NCBI RefSeq assembly: GCF_022348165.1
Contig: NZ_JAKRFI010000004.1
Location: forward strand, 186,001 to 250,000
DNA: 64,000 bases
Direction: 5' to 3'
Origin: Halomonas sp. McH1-25
Lineage (GTDB): Bacteria; Pseudomonadota; Gammaproteobacteria; Pseudomonadales; Halomonadaceae
This document shows, in pieces, positions 9,389-18,685 of the stretch (positions within the stretch are counted from its first letter, which is position 1; each line of letters starts with the position of its first letter). A program made the position numbers and the translations under genes. The notes under the pieces were generated by a model, which saw nothing but the letters and a program-made list of their open reading frames with translations, did not search any database and was not told the origin of the DNA.

Positions 9389-11500
9389 TTACCAACGGTA
9401 GCGAAGACTGCCAACGACGCTACGAGACTCACCATAGTAACAGTAGTAGTCACAGCCACTAATGTATTCTTCGTCAGTCAAGTTGTTAGCGTTGATTTGT
9501 GCCATCCAGTTCGTTCCGAATTCATAACTCACCATCGCATCGTACAGGGTATAAGACGGAACCGTACGATCGACACCCGTTCCAGGGCTATTAGCGGTCT
9601 CGCCTACATAGCGCACGCCACCGCCCAAGGTTACTCCACTCAAGGCCCCCTCATCGAAGCCATAATCCAGCCAAGCCGATGCCATATGGTAGGGAATGAA
9701 TGGCGCTCGCTCATCCTGCTGGCTTTCGCTTACGTCGATACGTGTATCCGTATAAGTGTACGAGGCTGTCAACTGAAGGTTGTCAGTCAGGTAGCCGACA
9801 CCCTCTATTTCGAACCCTGTCGATTCACGTTCGCCGATTTGACGTTGCGGTCCAGCATCGGTGGTGATCAGTGAATTGGTTTCTTTCAGTTTGAAGGCTG
9901 CTGCCGTGACATAACCATCGAACCAGCTCGGCGCATACTTGACGCCAACTTCGATCTGCTCACCCTCGAGAGGCTCATAAGCGTTGCCGCTGGCATCTGA
10001 GCTGGCCAAGGGAGTAAAGGATTCACTGTAACTGACGTAAGGCGACAGGCCATTGTCGGCCAGATACATGACCCCAGCTGTCAGGGATAATTGCTCATCA
10101 TCGTATCCCGTGCTGGACGACGATGTCTCGTCGCTGCTTTCTACCGAATCGTGGCGGGCACCCACCAGGAATATCCAGTTTCCGTTCAAACGCAGCTGAT
10201 TCTGTGCATAGAAGCCCAACTGCTCCTTGTCGACATCATGCTCGGTAAGGGCGCTTTCACTAACCGGAGTGTAATTGCCGTAGACTGGGTCGAAGATATC
10301 GATCGTACCGAAGCTGAAACTATCACCGTCGTCGTAATCCAGATTCAAGTCCTGATAATCGAGGCCCACCAGAAAGGTATTTTCGTAACTATCACCGTAG
10401 GTGCGAGCGACGAACTGGTTGTCGACGGTATAGGCATCGTACTCACCGTCACGATAAACGATTCCACGCGCTACGACTCGGGAGTCATTGGAGGGGAATG
10501 CATATGCACTACGTAAATCCATGTCCAGATGACTGTAGCGGAAGTTTTGATGAAACTCCCAAGTATCATTGATCTGATGTTCTAGTGCATAACCCAGGGA
10601 GAACTGTTCCTGGTCGATCCTGTCGTAGTCCGGTTCTCCCAGGTTCGTGGACGGATCGACCTTACCGAAAGGCGTGCCCTCGATCGTTCCATAGGCGGGG
10701 AAGAAAGCCGTGGTGGGCACACCATCGTCCTTCTGAATACTGGCCAGGAAGGTCACGGTGGTATCGTCGGAAAAGTCTACCGAGAGACTCGGAGCGAAGT
10801 AATAGCGATCCTTGTAGGTACCGTCGAGTTCACCGTCCTGCTCACGGTACATGCCGACGACCCGGTATCGCATATCCTCCTTGTCGGTCACCGGCCCCGA
10901 GACATCGAGCCCAACCTGACGATGCTCGTCACTGCCGACCTCGACTTCGAATAGCCCTTGCTCTTCTTCGGTCGGCCGTTTGCTGATGGCATTGATTACC
11001 CCGCCGGGAGGCGCCTCTCCGTAAAGGATCGATGCAGGCCCCTTGAGCAGTTCCACTCGCTCCAGACCGAACGGCTCCATCATCCACCAGAAGTATCCCC
11101 CCGTTCTGAACAGCCGCAGTCCATCTTGATAGGTCGAGGCTTCGGCGCTGAAGCCACGCAGGAAGAGCCAATCGGCATTGTTGTCCGACCCGTAGGGCTG
11201 CGACACGACACCCGAACGGTACTGGAAGGCTTCGTCCAGCTTGGACACGTCACGCTTCTGCATCTGCTCATTCGTCACCAACGAGGTGGCGCGCGGCGTC
11301 TCCAGAGCGGGTGTATCGACCTTCAGCGCCGTTCCCAACACCACCATGGTGTCCGCCTCACTGGCTGACACCGCATCTTCCTGCGCCAACGCAGCCAGCG
11401 GCATCGTTATCAGGGCGCCGGAAAGAGACAGGCCCAGGCAACGGCGAATGGCTTGGGCTAGGCGCTGGTCGGGTCGTGGAGCGAAAGTGGGATTTGGCAT
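9389..11500 (-). CDS. TonB-dependent ferric siderophore receptor (FhuA/FoxA type)
   Basis: 703-residue outer-membrane receptor. A signal peptide (about 1-40, SLSGALITMPLAALAQ) is followed by a TonB-box-like start (DTMVVLG), the plug (about 55-165: DEAFQYRSGVV, WLFLRGFSAEASTYQDGLRL, VELLKGPASILYGEAPPGG) and a 22-strand barrel. The barrel contains the FhuA-type C-terminal segment INANNLTDEEYISGC and ends in the aromatic residue of RYRW, as needed for BAM insertion. The paired cysteines near the end (GCDYYCYYG) also occur in FhuA-like hydroxamate receptors. It is probably the outer-membrane entry point for the siderophore handled by fhuCDB and perhaps by the sigma factor at 392-886. No N-terminal signalling extension is present, so it should not itself transduce to a FecR. 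Confidence 0.9.
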   Translation of the reverse strand: MPNPTFAPRPDQRLAQAIRRCLGLSLSGALITMPLAALAQEDAVSASEADTMVVLGTALKVDTPALETPRATSLVTNEQMQKRDVSKLDEAFQYRSGVVSQPYGSDNNADWLFLRGFSAEASTYQDGLRLFRTGGYFWWMMEPFGLERVELLKGPASILYGEAPPGGVINAISKRPTEEEQGLFEVEVGSDEHRQVGLDVSGPVTDKEDMRYRVVGMYREQDGELDGTYKDRYYFAPSLSVDFSDDTTVTFLASIQKDDGVPTTAFFPAYGTIEGTPFGKVDPSTNLGEPDYDRIDQEQFSLGYALEHQINDTWEFHQNFRYSHLDMDLRSAYAFPSNDSRVVARGIVYRDGEYDAYTVDNQFVARTYGDSYENTFLVGLDYQDLNLDYDDGDSFSFGTIDIFDPVYGNYTPVSESALTEHDVDKEQLGFYAQNQLRLNGNWIFLVGARHDSVESSDETSSSSTGYDDEQLSLTAGVMYLADNGLSPYVSYSESFTPLASSDASGNAYEPLEGEQIEVGVKYAPSWFDGYVTAAAFKLKETNSLITTDAGPQRQIGERESTGFEIEGVGYLTDNLQLTASYTYTDTRIDVSESQQDERAPFIPYHMASAWLDYGFDEGALSGVTLGGGVRYVGETANSPGTGVDRTVPSYTLYDAMVSYEFGTNWMAQINANNLTDEEYISGCDYYCYYGESRSVVGSLRYRW

Positions 11501-11600
11501 GGAAAGCCTCGGGCATTGGGGTTGGCGGGATGCGCTAACGCCGTATCGACCCCAGACGAGGGATTTGGACGAGGCCGTAACAGCGGGTAAACCTAACGCA

Positions 11601-11623
11601 TAGAATATGGATTTTTATTTGCA
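11601..11623 (-). promoter_or_regulatory. Candidate Fur box upstream of the TonB receptor
   Basis: Read on the minus strand, TGCAAATAAAAATCCATATT resembles the reverse form of a Fur site (CAAATGAGAAT-n-ATTATCA): CAAAT and AAAT match. It lies about 100 bases upstream of the receptor start. Weaker than the site at 909-932. Confidence 0.35.
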
Positions 11624-11672
11624 TCCACAATGGAACTATTTTCCTGTTGAGCAATACATTCACGCCGCTGCT

Positions 11673-13328
11673 TTATTCAATTCGTGACACGGCATCCCGA
11701 CTTGCCAGTTCGCGCTGCTCGCCGGTCAGCTCGCTCAATTGACCGTCGCGCATTTCGAGTAGCCGGTCGGCCCGCTCGAAATAGCTGTCGTCATGACTGA
11801 TGGCGAATACGGTGACGCCTCCTTCGCGTAACCGCGGCAACAGTTCGTGATAGAAGACGCGACGGAACACCGGATCCTGGTCGGCTGCCCACTCGTCGAG
11901 CAGCAGAAAGTCGCGCTGCTCGCAGATGGCCATCAACAATGCCAAGCGCTTGCGCTGGCCTTGCGAGAGTTGCGTGGAAGCGACCTGCTGGTCGACGAAG
12001 TCCAGCTTATGGCGCATCGCCAGTCGATCCAGCCAAGTATCGATCAGCGCCGGATCGACCTTGTCGCCATGCGGCCCCAGCAATTGATCGAACAGATGGA
12101 AGTCGGTGAACACACTGGCAAAGCGTTGACGATAGCGCTCCCAGCCACCCGCCTCGATCGGCTGACCGTCGATGAGGATCTCACCGCTTTCGGGCCGGTA
12201 CAGGCCAGTCAGCAACCGCGCCAATGTCGATTTGCCGCTGCCATTGCCGCCGATCAGGAAGATCAGCTCGCCTCGCGCGATGGTGAGATCGATTGGCCCC
12301 ACGGCAAAACCGGCGCGCGCCTCCTGGGCGGGATAACGGTAGGTGACGTTACGCAATTCCAGGGTCTGCCAGTCGGGGGCAGGCGCCGCTGCGCCGAACT
12401 CCGCCCGGTAGTCGGCCAGATCCAGCGCGGCGAGCTTATCGAAGGCCACCTGGGCACTGAGTAGCGTCGGCAATGCGCCAACCGCCTGGATCAATGGCGT
12501 ACGCAGGAAAAGGATCGCCAGGGCGTAGGTCGCCGCCACGGTGGTGTCGGCCCACCCCAGGCCGTTGGCCATGAAGAATACGACCCCGATGGCGCCGAGC
12601 ATCATGATGTTGGACCAATTGTTGGCGCTCAGGTGGTAGGTATCGGCGCGAATGATGTGGTGAAGGTAATCTCGGGCATTGGCCTCGTAGCTGTTTTCGT
12701 AGAGGCGCCTGGCGCGATGGCGGTTGAGTGCCAATTCCTTGCGCCCGTCGATCACCGATTCGTAGTCACGATAAAGCCGGTCCTCGGCATCGCGCACCCG
12801 ATAAAAATGCCGGTAAACCTGCGACACGAGCCACCAGCCCACCGCCATGGTCACGGCAATCCATACCGCCGTAACGGCGAGCATGGGCGGCGAGAGCGAG
12901 AAGAGATAGGCCACCGAGGCCAAAGTCAGAATGACGCCCTGTACCAATTCGGGAAGACGTACGAAGGCGATGGTCACGTTACGCACGTCGCTCGACAGAC
13001 TGGCCAATAAGTGAGCGCTTCCCAACTGCTCGAGCCGCTCGATATCGGTATCCAGGATACGCTTGATCAGTCGGCCACGCAGGTGGTAGACGAACCGATG
13101 GCCCAGTGTCGTCAGGGCCAGTTGCGAGGCCAGCGACACGGCTAGCAGCAGTACCAGCAACGCGATGAACTGCGGCAGCTCGCTCAATGCATTGCCTTCG
13201 GCGACGATCAATCGCTGATTGATGAAGGCAATGACGCCGATCCCCAGTCCGGCACTGATCATGCTCAGCGCCATGACCCCGATGAAAGGCCAGCGATAGT
13301 CGCGAAAGACGACGCGCAGCAGTTCCAT
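11673..13328 (-). CDS. Cyclic-peptide/siderophore export ABC transporter (PvdE/SyrD/YojI family)
   Basis: 551 residues from ATG at 13328, chosen because GGGAAA precedes it and the length then matches PvdE; 20 more residues are open upstream. The N-terminal transmembrane domain (about 1-290, six segments) is fused to an ATPase: Walker [11 protein letters not shown] near 355, signature LSQGQRKRL near 454 and Walker [13 protein letters not shown] near 474. The DEWAADQDP form is diagnostic of this exporter family. PvdE moves a pyoverdine precursor to the periplasm and YojI exports microcin J25. Beside a siderophore receptor and an NIS synthetase, export of the siderophore or its precursor across the inner membrane is the most likely job. 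It is transcribed the same way as the receptor and lies 172 bases upstream of it. Confidence 0.85.
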   Translation of the reverse strand: MELLRVVFRDYRWPFIGVMALSMISAGLGIGVIAFINQRLIVAEGNALSELPQFIALLVLLLAVSLASQLALTTLGHRFVYHLRGRLIKRILDTDIERLEQLGSAHLLASLSSDVRNVTIAFVRLPELVQGVILTLASVAYLFSLSPPMLAVTAVWIAVTMAVGWWLVSQVYRHFYRVRDAEDRLYRDYESVIDGRKELALNRHRARRLYENSYEANARDYLHHIIRADTYHLSANNWSNIMMLGAIGVVFFMANGLGWADTTVAATYALAILFLRTPLIQAVGALPTLLSAQVAFDKLAALDLADYRAEFGAAAPAPDWQTLELRNVTYRYPAQEARAGFAVGPIDLTIARGELIFLIGGNGSGKSTLARLLTGLYRPESGEILIDGQPIEAGGWERYRQRFASVFTDFHLFDQLLGPHGDKVDPALIDTWLDRLAMRHKLDFVDQQVASTQLSQGQRKRLALLMAICEQRDFLLLDEWAADQDPVFRRVFYHELLPRLREGGVTVFAISHDDSYFERADRLLEMRDGQLSELTGEQRELASRDAVSRIE

Positions 13329-13401
13329 AACGTTTCCCGAGTCGTGATTGCAGGCGCACACCTTTGGCGAAAACGCGGCCTGCGTCAACGACTCGTTTGC
13401 A

Positions 13402-13430
13402 TTACAGCGCGCTGCTGCCTACCGCTGTAA
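13402..13430 (-). terminator. Hairpin between pxpC and the exporter gene
   Basis: TTACAGCG / CGCTGTAA with a 13-base loop, flanked by ACTCG (13391-13395) and CGAGT (13434-13438), just past the pxpC stop. No clear T-run, so termination is only likely. Confidence 0.35.
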
Positions 13431-13445
13431 CAGCGAGTGAGTCTT

Positions 13446-14363
13446 TTACTGCCAACGCTGCCACTGTTCCAGGTACGCCTGCCTGGCCTGGCCGGGCGTC
13501 ACCGCCACCAGATGCAGCGACTCGCCCGGCGCGCACTGGGCGAGTCGGGCGCAGGCCAGCGGCGTCAGGGCGCCAAGGCGCGGGTAGCCACCGACGGTCT
13601 GGCGGTCGTTGAGCAGAATGATTGGCTGGCCATCGGCGGGCACCTGGACGGCCCCTAGCGGAATGCCCTCAGACACCATGCTGCCAAGCTGGCAGTGCAG
13701 CTCGGGGCCGCGCAACCGGACCCCCATGCGATCGGCACGGGTGTCGACCTGCCACTCGCTATTGAAGGCCGCGTACAGACTCGCCCCGGTGAAGTGAGCG
13801 ATCTGTGCACCGACTACCAGCGCCAGCTCGCTTGAGCCCTCGGGCGGCAACCTCAAGTCATCGGGCAGTTGCCTGGGCACGGAGGCCTCGTCTGACCAAG
13901 CGATCCGATCGCCTGTCGCCAAAGCCCTGCCTTGCCCGTCCAGCCCGCCCAGTCCTTCACGCACTACGCTGGACAGGCTACCCAGCACAGGCTCGGCCTG
14001 GACGCCTCCCGGCATCGCGAGATAGGCACGCAACCCCTTGGCGGGCTGAGTGAATGCCAAGCGCTGTCCCGGCTCGATCGTGAAGCTGCCACCGGCGGGC
14101 AGAGGCTTTCCATCCAGTGTCGCTCCCAGGTCGGCCCCGGCCAACGCCAGCGTGGCCCGCGACTCGGCACGCAGCACGAGTCCTCCCACGGCGATCTCCA
14201 GCGCTGCGGCCATGGGAGAATTGCCTAGCTGCCAGTTGGCCCAGCCCAACGACACCCAATCCAGCGCGCCGCCCTGGGTTACGCCCAGGTGACGCACCCC
14301 AAAGCGACCGCCATCTTCTATCAAGGCCAGCGGCCCGGTGCGTTCGACGATCAGACCGCTCAT
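13446..14363 (-). CDS. pxpC: 5-oxoprolinase subunit C (biotin-dependent carboxyltransferase-like)
   Basis: 305 residues from ATG at 14363, overlapping the pxpB stop by 4 bases (ATGA). With PxpA and PxpB it forms the prokaryotic ATP-dependent 5-oxoprolinase that opens 5-oxoproline (pyroglutamate), a damage product of glutamine, to glutamate. The family signature is clear: EDGGRFGVRHLGVTQGGALD near the N-terminus, NWQLGNSPMAAALEI, and the C-terminal LLNDRQTVGGYPRLGALTP. Last gene of the pxpABC operon. Some homologues are named urea amidolyase-like or KipA; the A-B-C gene set favours 5-oxoprolinase. Confidence 0.92.
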   Translation of the reverse strand: MSGLIVERTGPLALIEDGGRFGVRHLGVTQGGALDWVSLGWANWQLGNSPMAAALEIAVGGLVLRAESRATLALAGADLGATLDGKPLPAGGSFTIEPGQRLAFTQPAKGLRAYLAMPGGVQAEPVLGSLSSVVREGLGGLDGQGRALATGDRIAWSDEASVPRQLPDDLRLPPEGSSELALVVGAQIAHFTGASLYAAFNSEWQVDTRADRMGVRLRGPELHCQLGSMVSEGIPLGAVQVPADGQPIILLNDRQTVGGYPRLGALTPLACARLAQCAPGESLHLVAVTPGQARQAYLEQWQRWQ

Positions 14364-15064
14364 CCGCGTTCCTCCAGCGGTGTGGGGTCGCCGCCCTGAT
14401 CGATGAACGTCTCGCGGTCTATTGCCTCGAAGCGTACGCGATCGCCGGGCCGAAACAGGCTGTAGCCTTCGCGGCCTCGGTCGAACAGCGCCACCGGGGT
14501 ACGTCCGAGGATGTTCCACCCTCCCGGCGAACGCATGGGATAGATGGCGGTCTGGCGATCGGCGATGCCCACGCTGCCGGCGGCCACCTTCTGGCGGGGC
14601 GTCTTCAGTCGCGGCGTGGCCAGTGCCTCCTCGACCAGTCCCATGAAGCCGTAGCCCGGCGCGAAACCCAGCGCGAAGACGCAATAATCCCGCCCACAGT
14701 GACGTGAGATCAGTTCCTGGGTATCGATCCCCAGGCGCTGGGCAATGCGCGGCAGCTCGGGACCGACACTCTCGTCGTACCACACCGGAATCACGTGGAG
14801 CTCGCCCTGCACCTCTTGTGTCGGCTGCAGCCCATGCAACGCCTGGCGTGCCAGGTCCCAGGACTCGATATGCGTTAGCCGCATCACGTCATAGTGGATC
14901 AGCAAGGTGGTATAGGACGGCACCAGATCGACCAGTGCCTCGCCGAATGCCTCGCGCAGTGCAGCATCCGCCGCTGTTAGCCACGGCATGTGGCTTTCGT
15001 CGATGGTGTCGAACAGACGGACGATGATACTGTCCATCCCCACCGTTTCGAGTCGCGGCGTCAT
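14360..15064 (-). CDS. pxpB: 5-oxoprolinase subunit B (KipI family)
   Basis: 234 residues. PxpB binds PxpC in the 5-oxoprolinase complex; in Bacillus the homologue KipI also inhibits the sporulation kinase KinA. Visible family motifs are [36 protein letters not shown] and [12 protein letters not shown] in the C-terminal cyclophilin-like domain. The start overlaps the pxpA stop by 4 bases and the stop overlaps the pxpC start by 4 bases, so the three subunits are translationally coupled and probably made in equal amounts. Confidence 0.93.
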   Translation of the reverse strand: MTPRLETVGMDSIIVRLFDTIDESHMPWLTAADAALREAFGEALVDLVPSYTTLLIHYDVMRLTHIESWDLARQALHGLQPTQEVQGELHVIPVWYDESVGPELPRIAQRLGIDTQELISRHCGRDYCVFALGFAPGYGFMGLVEEALATPRLKTPRQKVAAGSVGIADRQTAIYPMRSPGGWNILGRTPVALFDRGREGYSLFRPGDRVRFEAIDRETFIDQGGDPTPLEERG

Positions 15065-15813
15065 GCCTGCTCCAGCGTCTGGAACGCTTCGCGAATGGCA
15101 CGTACCGCGGCCACCGATTCGGCATTGTCGCCATGCACGCAGAGCGTGTCGGAAACCAGTGTCAACGAGGTGCCGTCATTGGCCGTCAACGGCTCGCCAC
15201 GGGCCAGCTTGACCGCCTGCTCGACGATGACTGCCTGGTCGTGATGCACCGCGCCCGGCTCGCGCCGCGAGACCAGTTGGCCGCGCGTATCGTAGGCGCG
15301 GTCGGCGAAAGACTCGAACCACAGCGTAATGCCCATCTCGGCGGCCAACGCCTTCATCGGTTCGGGGTCCGCCGTGGCCATGACCAGCAGCGGCAATTGC
15401 GAGTCATAGGCCTGAACGGCACGCATCACGCCGCGCAACAGGTCGAAGTCGCGGGTCATGTCGTTGTACAGCGCGCCGTGCGGCTTGACGTAGGCGACCC
15501 GACCACCTTCGGCACGGCAGATACCGTCCAGCGCCCCGATCTGATAAAGCAGCATGGCTTCGACCTCGGCCGGCGAACAGGCCAGCGAACGGCGGCCGAA
15601 GCCCTGCAGGTCGGGATAGGCGGGATGAGCGCCGATACGCACTCCATGGGTGACGGCCAGCGCGACGGTGCGGCGCATGATGGCCGGATCGGAAGCATGG
15701 AAACCACAGGCGATGTTGGCGCAGTCGACGTAGGGCATGACCTCGTTGTCGAGGCCCATGGTCCAGTTGCCGAAGCTCTCGCCCATGTCGCAATTGAGTA
15801 GCGGGACGGGCAT
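15061..15813 (-). CDS. pxpA: 5-oxoprolinase subunit A (LamB/YcsF family)
   Basis: 250 residues from ATG at 15813 (GAGAGGAAA just upstream); the open frame runs 16 codons further but without a ribosome site. Motifs of the family: [13 protein letters not shown] at the N-terminus, [32 protein letters not shown], and [12 protein letters not shown]; the conserved His and Asp residues form the catalytic pocket. First gene of pxpABC. It is divergent from a VOC protein, LysR regulator and TRAP transporter, separated by 266 bases carrying inverted repeats, so joint control by that LysR is plausible. Confidence 0.93.
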   Translation of the reverse strand: MPVPLLNCDMGESFGNWTMGLDNEVMPYVDCANIACGFHASDPAIMRRTVALAVTHGVRIGAHPAYPDLQGFGRRSLACSPAEVEAMLLYQIGALDGICRAEGGRVAYVKPHGALYNDMTRDFDLLRGVMRAVQAYDSQLPLLVMATADPEPMKALAAEMGITLWFESFADRAYDTRGQLVSRREPGAVHHDQAVIVEQAVKLARGEPLTANDGTSLTLVSDTLCVHGDNAESVAAVRAIREAFQTLEQA

Positions 15814-15856
15814 GCGATTTCCTCTCGTTATTATCGTTGGTTTGCGATACTGACTA

Positions 15857-15903
15857 GGCACTGTCCGAAAAGTACTGCGCTCGTCGACTTTTCAGACGGC
15901 ACC
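15857..15903. repeat. Short inverted-repeat element related to the dispersed repeat at 20693
   Basis: GGCACTGTCCGAAAAGT at 15857-15873 is mirrored by ACTTTTCAGACGGCACC at 15887-15903. The ends resemble those of the 131-bp repeat at 20693-20823 (TGTCTGAAAAAT / ATTTTTCAGACA), so this may be a short or internally deleted relative. It lies in the pxpA leader region. Confidence 0.5.
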
Positions 15904-15930
15904 TAAGATATTTACTTTAAGAATCGCTCT

Positions 15931-16002
15931 GAAAACGGTCCAATCGTTTTTCGTGATGCTCGGTATAGATGCAACTTTTCATTGAGTGTTTTTTACGAAA
16001 AC
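15931..16002. promoter_or_regulatory. Candidate regulator sites between pxpA and the VOC-lysR-TRAP operon
   Basis: GAAAACG-N7-CGTTTTTC at 15931-15952 and GTTTTTTACGAAAAC at 15988-16002 are two related dyads in the divergent intergenic region. The AAAACG/CGTTTT arms with a 7-base spacer are within the usual range for a LysR-type binding site. Confidence 0.35.
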
Positions 16003-16079
16003 AGTTGACGTTGCCACGGACACGGGCGAAGAATTCTGCAGGCAATCACCCGACAATTTTTATAAAAGGAGGCCTTCTC

Positions 16080-16517
16080 ATGGCTGTCAGCGATCCCTTC
16101 CATCTGGCTATCCAGGTCCGCGATATCGACGAGGCGCGGCGCTTCTATGGTGACTTCATGGGCTGCCCCGAAGGGCGTTCCTCGGAGAGCTGGGTCGACT
16201 TCAACCTTTACGGCCACCAGTTCGTCTGTCACCTCAACCCGGCGTTGAAAGACAATCCGGTTTCCAGCCACAAGAACCCGGTCGACGGCCATGGCGTGCC
16301 CGTTCCGCACTTCGGCATCGTGCTGGAAATGGATGCCTGGGAAGCCCTGGCCGACAAGCTGCGCGCCCACGGGGTCGAGTTCGAGATCGAGCCCTACGTG
16401 CGCTTCAAGGGCGAGCCTGGCGAACAAGCCACCATGTTCTTCTACGATCCCTCAGGCAATGCGCTGGAATTCAAGGCCTTCAAGGACCGCGAGACCCAAC
16501 TGTTCAAGAAGGCGTGA
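16080..16517 (+). CDS. VOC superfamily (glyoxalase/dioxygenase-fold) protein
   Basis: 145 residues from ATG at 16080, preceded by a near-perfect AAAAGGAGG; upstream in-frame codons are not needed. It is a two-module vicinal-oxygen-chelate fold: [20 protein letters not shown] at the N-terminus and [18 protein letters not shown] in the second half, ending in [13 protein letters not shown]. The likely metal ligands are the His in HLAIQV, the His in PHFGIV and the Glu in ALEFK. Substrate unknown. It is the first gene of a five-gene run with a LysR regulator and a TRAP transporter, so it may act on the imported compound. Confidence 0.8.
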   Translation: MAVSDPFHLAIQVRDIDEARRFYGDFMGCPEGRSSESWVDFNLYGHQFVCHLNPALKDNPVSSHKNPVDGHGVPVPHFGIVLEMDAWEALADKLRAHGVEFEIEPYVRFKGEPGEQATMFFYDPSGNALEFKAFKDRETQLFKKA

Positions 16518-16561
16518 TTTCGACCACCAAGACTGACGCCGCTGCATAACGAGGCGCTGCC

Positions 16562-17509
16562 ATGTTCGATTTCAAGGAACTCGACGCCTTCGTCTGGGTC
16601 GTCCGCCTGGGGTCGTTCCGCAAGGTCGCCGCCCGCTTGCACCTGACCCAGCCGTCGATCTCGGATCGCATCAATCGGCTGGAGGCGGCGGTCGGCGAAT
16701 CGCTGCTCGAGCGTACCGCCCGCCCGGTGCAGCCCACCCTGCGTGGGCGGGAATTCTTCGAGCATGCCGAACGCCTGCTGGCGGGTCGCGAAGAAGCGCT
16801 GCGCCTGTTCCAGAACGAGGAAGAGTTCTCGGGCACGCTGCGCCTGGGCATCATCGAGACCATTGCGCATAGTTGGTTTCCCGATTTCATGCGCCGCCTG
16901 GCCGAGCGCTATCCGCAGTTGACCATCGAACTGACCGTGGATATCTCGCCGCTATTGCATCAACGCCTGGCCGACAACGATTTCGACATGTTGTTCGCGA
17001 TGGACGGTGTCGCTCCGGGGCTGTGTGTGGAGCAGGTCCCCCTGGCGACCTTCGAGATGGGCATGTTCGTCGCCCCGCATCACGTCGAGACTCTGCGCCG
17101 AAAAGGGCCACGTGCCCTGCCGTTCATCTCGTTCTCCCGCCAGGCCCGACCCTATGGCGAACTGGTCGCCTACCTGGCCGAGCAGGGCTTCGACGATCCC
17201 AAGATCCACTGCGCCAGTACGTTGATGGCCATTGCGCGCATGAGTATCGAGGGCCTGGGCATCGGCGCCCTGCCGGTCTCCACCGTCGCAGATAGCGTAA
17301 AGAACGGCGAACTGGTGCAATTGGCCTTGCCCACACCGCTGCCGGCCATGTACTACGACGCCATCTGGCGCACGGCGAGCTACCCCAGCTTCAGCCGCAG
17401 CGTGTCGCAGCTCGCCCAGGAATGCGCGACCCGCTATGCCCAGGAGCATGCCGACGATGCCACGCTACCCAAGGTGAAAGCCTGGGCCGATACTGAGAAT
17501 AAGAATTAA
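16562..17509 (+). CDS. LysR-family transcriptional regulator
   Basis: 315 residues. Winged helix-turn-helix at about 5-65 (GSFRKVAARLHLTQPSISDR, LLERTARPVQPTLRGREF) followed by a periplasmic-binding-like effector domain (about 90-300, LRLGIIETIAHSWFPDFMRR). It is encoded inside the VOC-TRAP operon, 44 bases after the VOC gene and 75 bases before dctP, on the same strand. It probably senses the TRAP substrate or a product and controls this operon and perhaps the divergent pxpABC genes. Confidence 0.9.
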   Translation: MFDFKELDAFVWVVRLGSFRKVAARLHLTQPSISDRINRLEAAVGESLLERTARPVQPTLRGREFFEHAERLLAGREEALRLFQNEEEFSGTLRLGIIETIAHSWFPDFMRRLAERYPQLTIELTVDISPLLHQRLADNDFDMLFAMDGVAPGLCVEQVPLATFEMGMFVAPHHVETLRRKGPRALPFISFSRQARPYGELVAYLAEQGFDDPKIHCASTLMAIARMSIEGLGIGALPVSTVADSVKNGELVQLALPTPLPAMYYDAIWRTASYPSFSRSVSQLAQECATRYAQEHADDATLPKVKAWADTENKN

Positions 17510-17584
17510 CGATTTGACCTTGCAATAGCGTGGCTTGAAGAATGAACCGACCCGACCCGTTCAATAACAACACGAGGTAACTCC

Positions 17585-18580
17585 ATGCCTACCCGCCTTT
17601 TTTCCCTGGCCGCAATGGTGACTGCCGGCGCTATGGCCGTCTCGGTGCCGGCATTCGCCGCCGAACAATGGAATCTGGCCACACCTTATGGCGATGCCAG
17701 CTTCCACACCCAGAACACCAAGCAGTTCGCCGAGGACGTGCGCCAGGCCACCGACGGCGAGGTCGACATCACCGTGCATAGCGGCGGTTCGCTGATCGGC
17801 CATGCCGAGATCAAGCCATCGGTGCGCCGTGGCACGGTCCAGGCCGGCGAGATATTCCTCTCCACCCTGTCCAACGAGTCGCCGATCTACGAGGTCGACA
17901 CGCTGCCGGGGCTGGCCAACAGCTACGAGGATGCCTATGCGCTGTGGCAGGCTTCCAAGCCGATCATCACTCAGCTGTTCGCCAAGGAAGGAATGATGCC
18001 GCTGTACTCCGTGCCGTGGCCCTCGCAGGGCATCTACACCGATTTCGAACTGACCGACGCCTCGCAGTTCCAGGGTCTGCGCGTGCGTGCGCCCAACATC
18101 AACACCCAGCGTTTCGTCGAGAACCTCGGCGGCAATCCCACCGAGACCGAGGAAGCCGACATTCCCACGGCATTCAGCACCGGGCGCGTCGACGCCATGA
18201 TCACCTCGGTCTCGACCGGCAAGGCCATGTCGGCCTGGGATTACGTCTCCAACTTCAGCGATGCCAACCTGTGGTTTCCGAAGAACATCGTGTTCGTCAA
18301 CAAGCGTGCCTTCGATCGTCTGGACGAGTCCGCCCAGCAGGCGGTACTGGACGCCGCGGCCCAGGCCGAGCGCCGCGGCTGGCAGATGAGCCGTGACGAC
18401 CGCGCGGCCAGCGTCGACGCGCTGGAGGAGCACGGCATCACCATCACCGAGCCCCAGGGCGATCTGCAGTCACAGCTGCAGGCAGCCGGCAACGAACTGT
18501 TCGAGAACTGGCAGGAGCGGGCCGGCGAACAGGCCGAACGACTGGTGTCCGACTACCGCAAGCGTCAGGCGGCCCAGTAA
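17585..18580 (+). CDS. dctP: TRAP transporter substrate-binding protein DctP
   Basis: 331 residues with signal peptide (about 1-26, ending AFAAEQ). Family features include LIGHAEIKPSVRRGTVQAGE and the conserved arginine in FQGLRVRAPN that binds the substrate carboxylate; the segment PTAFSTGRVDAMITS is also typical. It captures an organic acid in the periplasm for Na+-driven uptake by DctQM. An AGGTAA box precedes the ATG. The gene is followed by a hairpin at 18588-18607 before dctQ, which may keep the binding protein more abundant than the membrane parts. The substrate is unknown; linkage to pxpABC makes 5-oxoproline or a related carboxylate one possibility. Confidence 0.9.
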   Translation: MPTRLFSLAAMVTAGAMAVSVPAFAAEQWNLATPYGDASFHTQNTKQFAEDVRQATDGEVDITVHSGGSLIGHAEIKPSVRRGTVQAGEIFLSTLSNESPIYEVDTLPGLANSYEDAYALWQASKPIITQLFAKEGMMPLYSVPWPSQGIYTDFELTDASQFQGLRVRAPNINTQRFVENLGGNPTETEEADIPTAFSTGRVDAMITSVSTGKAMSAWDYVSNFSDANLWFPKNIVFVNKRAFDRLDESAQQAVLDAAAQAERRGWQMSRDDRAASVDALEEHGITITEPQGDLQSQLQAAGNELFENWQERAGEQAERLVSDYRKRQAAQ

Positions 18581-18587
18581 CGCCAAC

Positions 18588-18607
18588 CGGGCCGCCCCGG
18601 CGGCCCG
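18588..18607 (+). terminator. Intra-operon hairpin between dctP and dctQ
   Basis: CGGGCCG / CGGCCCG with the inner CC/GG also able to pair, 7 bases after the dctP stop. There is no U-tract, so it fits an mRNA-stabilising or attenuating hairpin rather than a full terminator. Confidence 0.5.
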
Positions 18608-18685
18608 ACCCGACTGTGGGGCGCGATGCTGTCTTCCAACGACATAGTCGCGCCTTCGCCCCACCCGTCATGTGGACGTTTCGCC

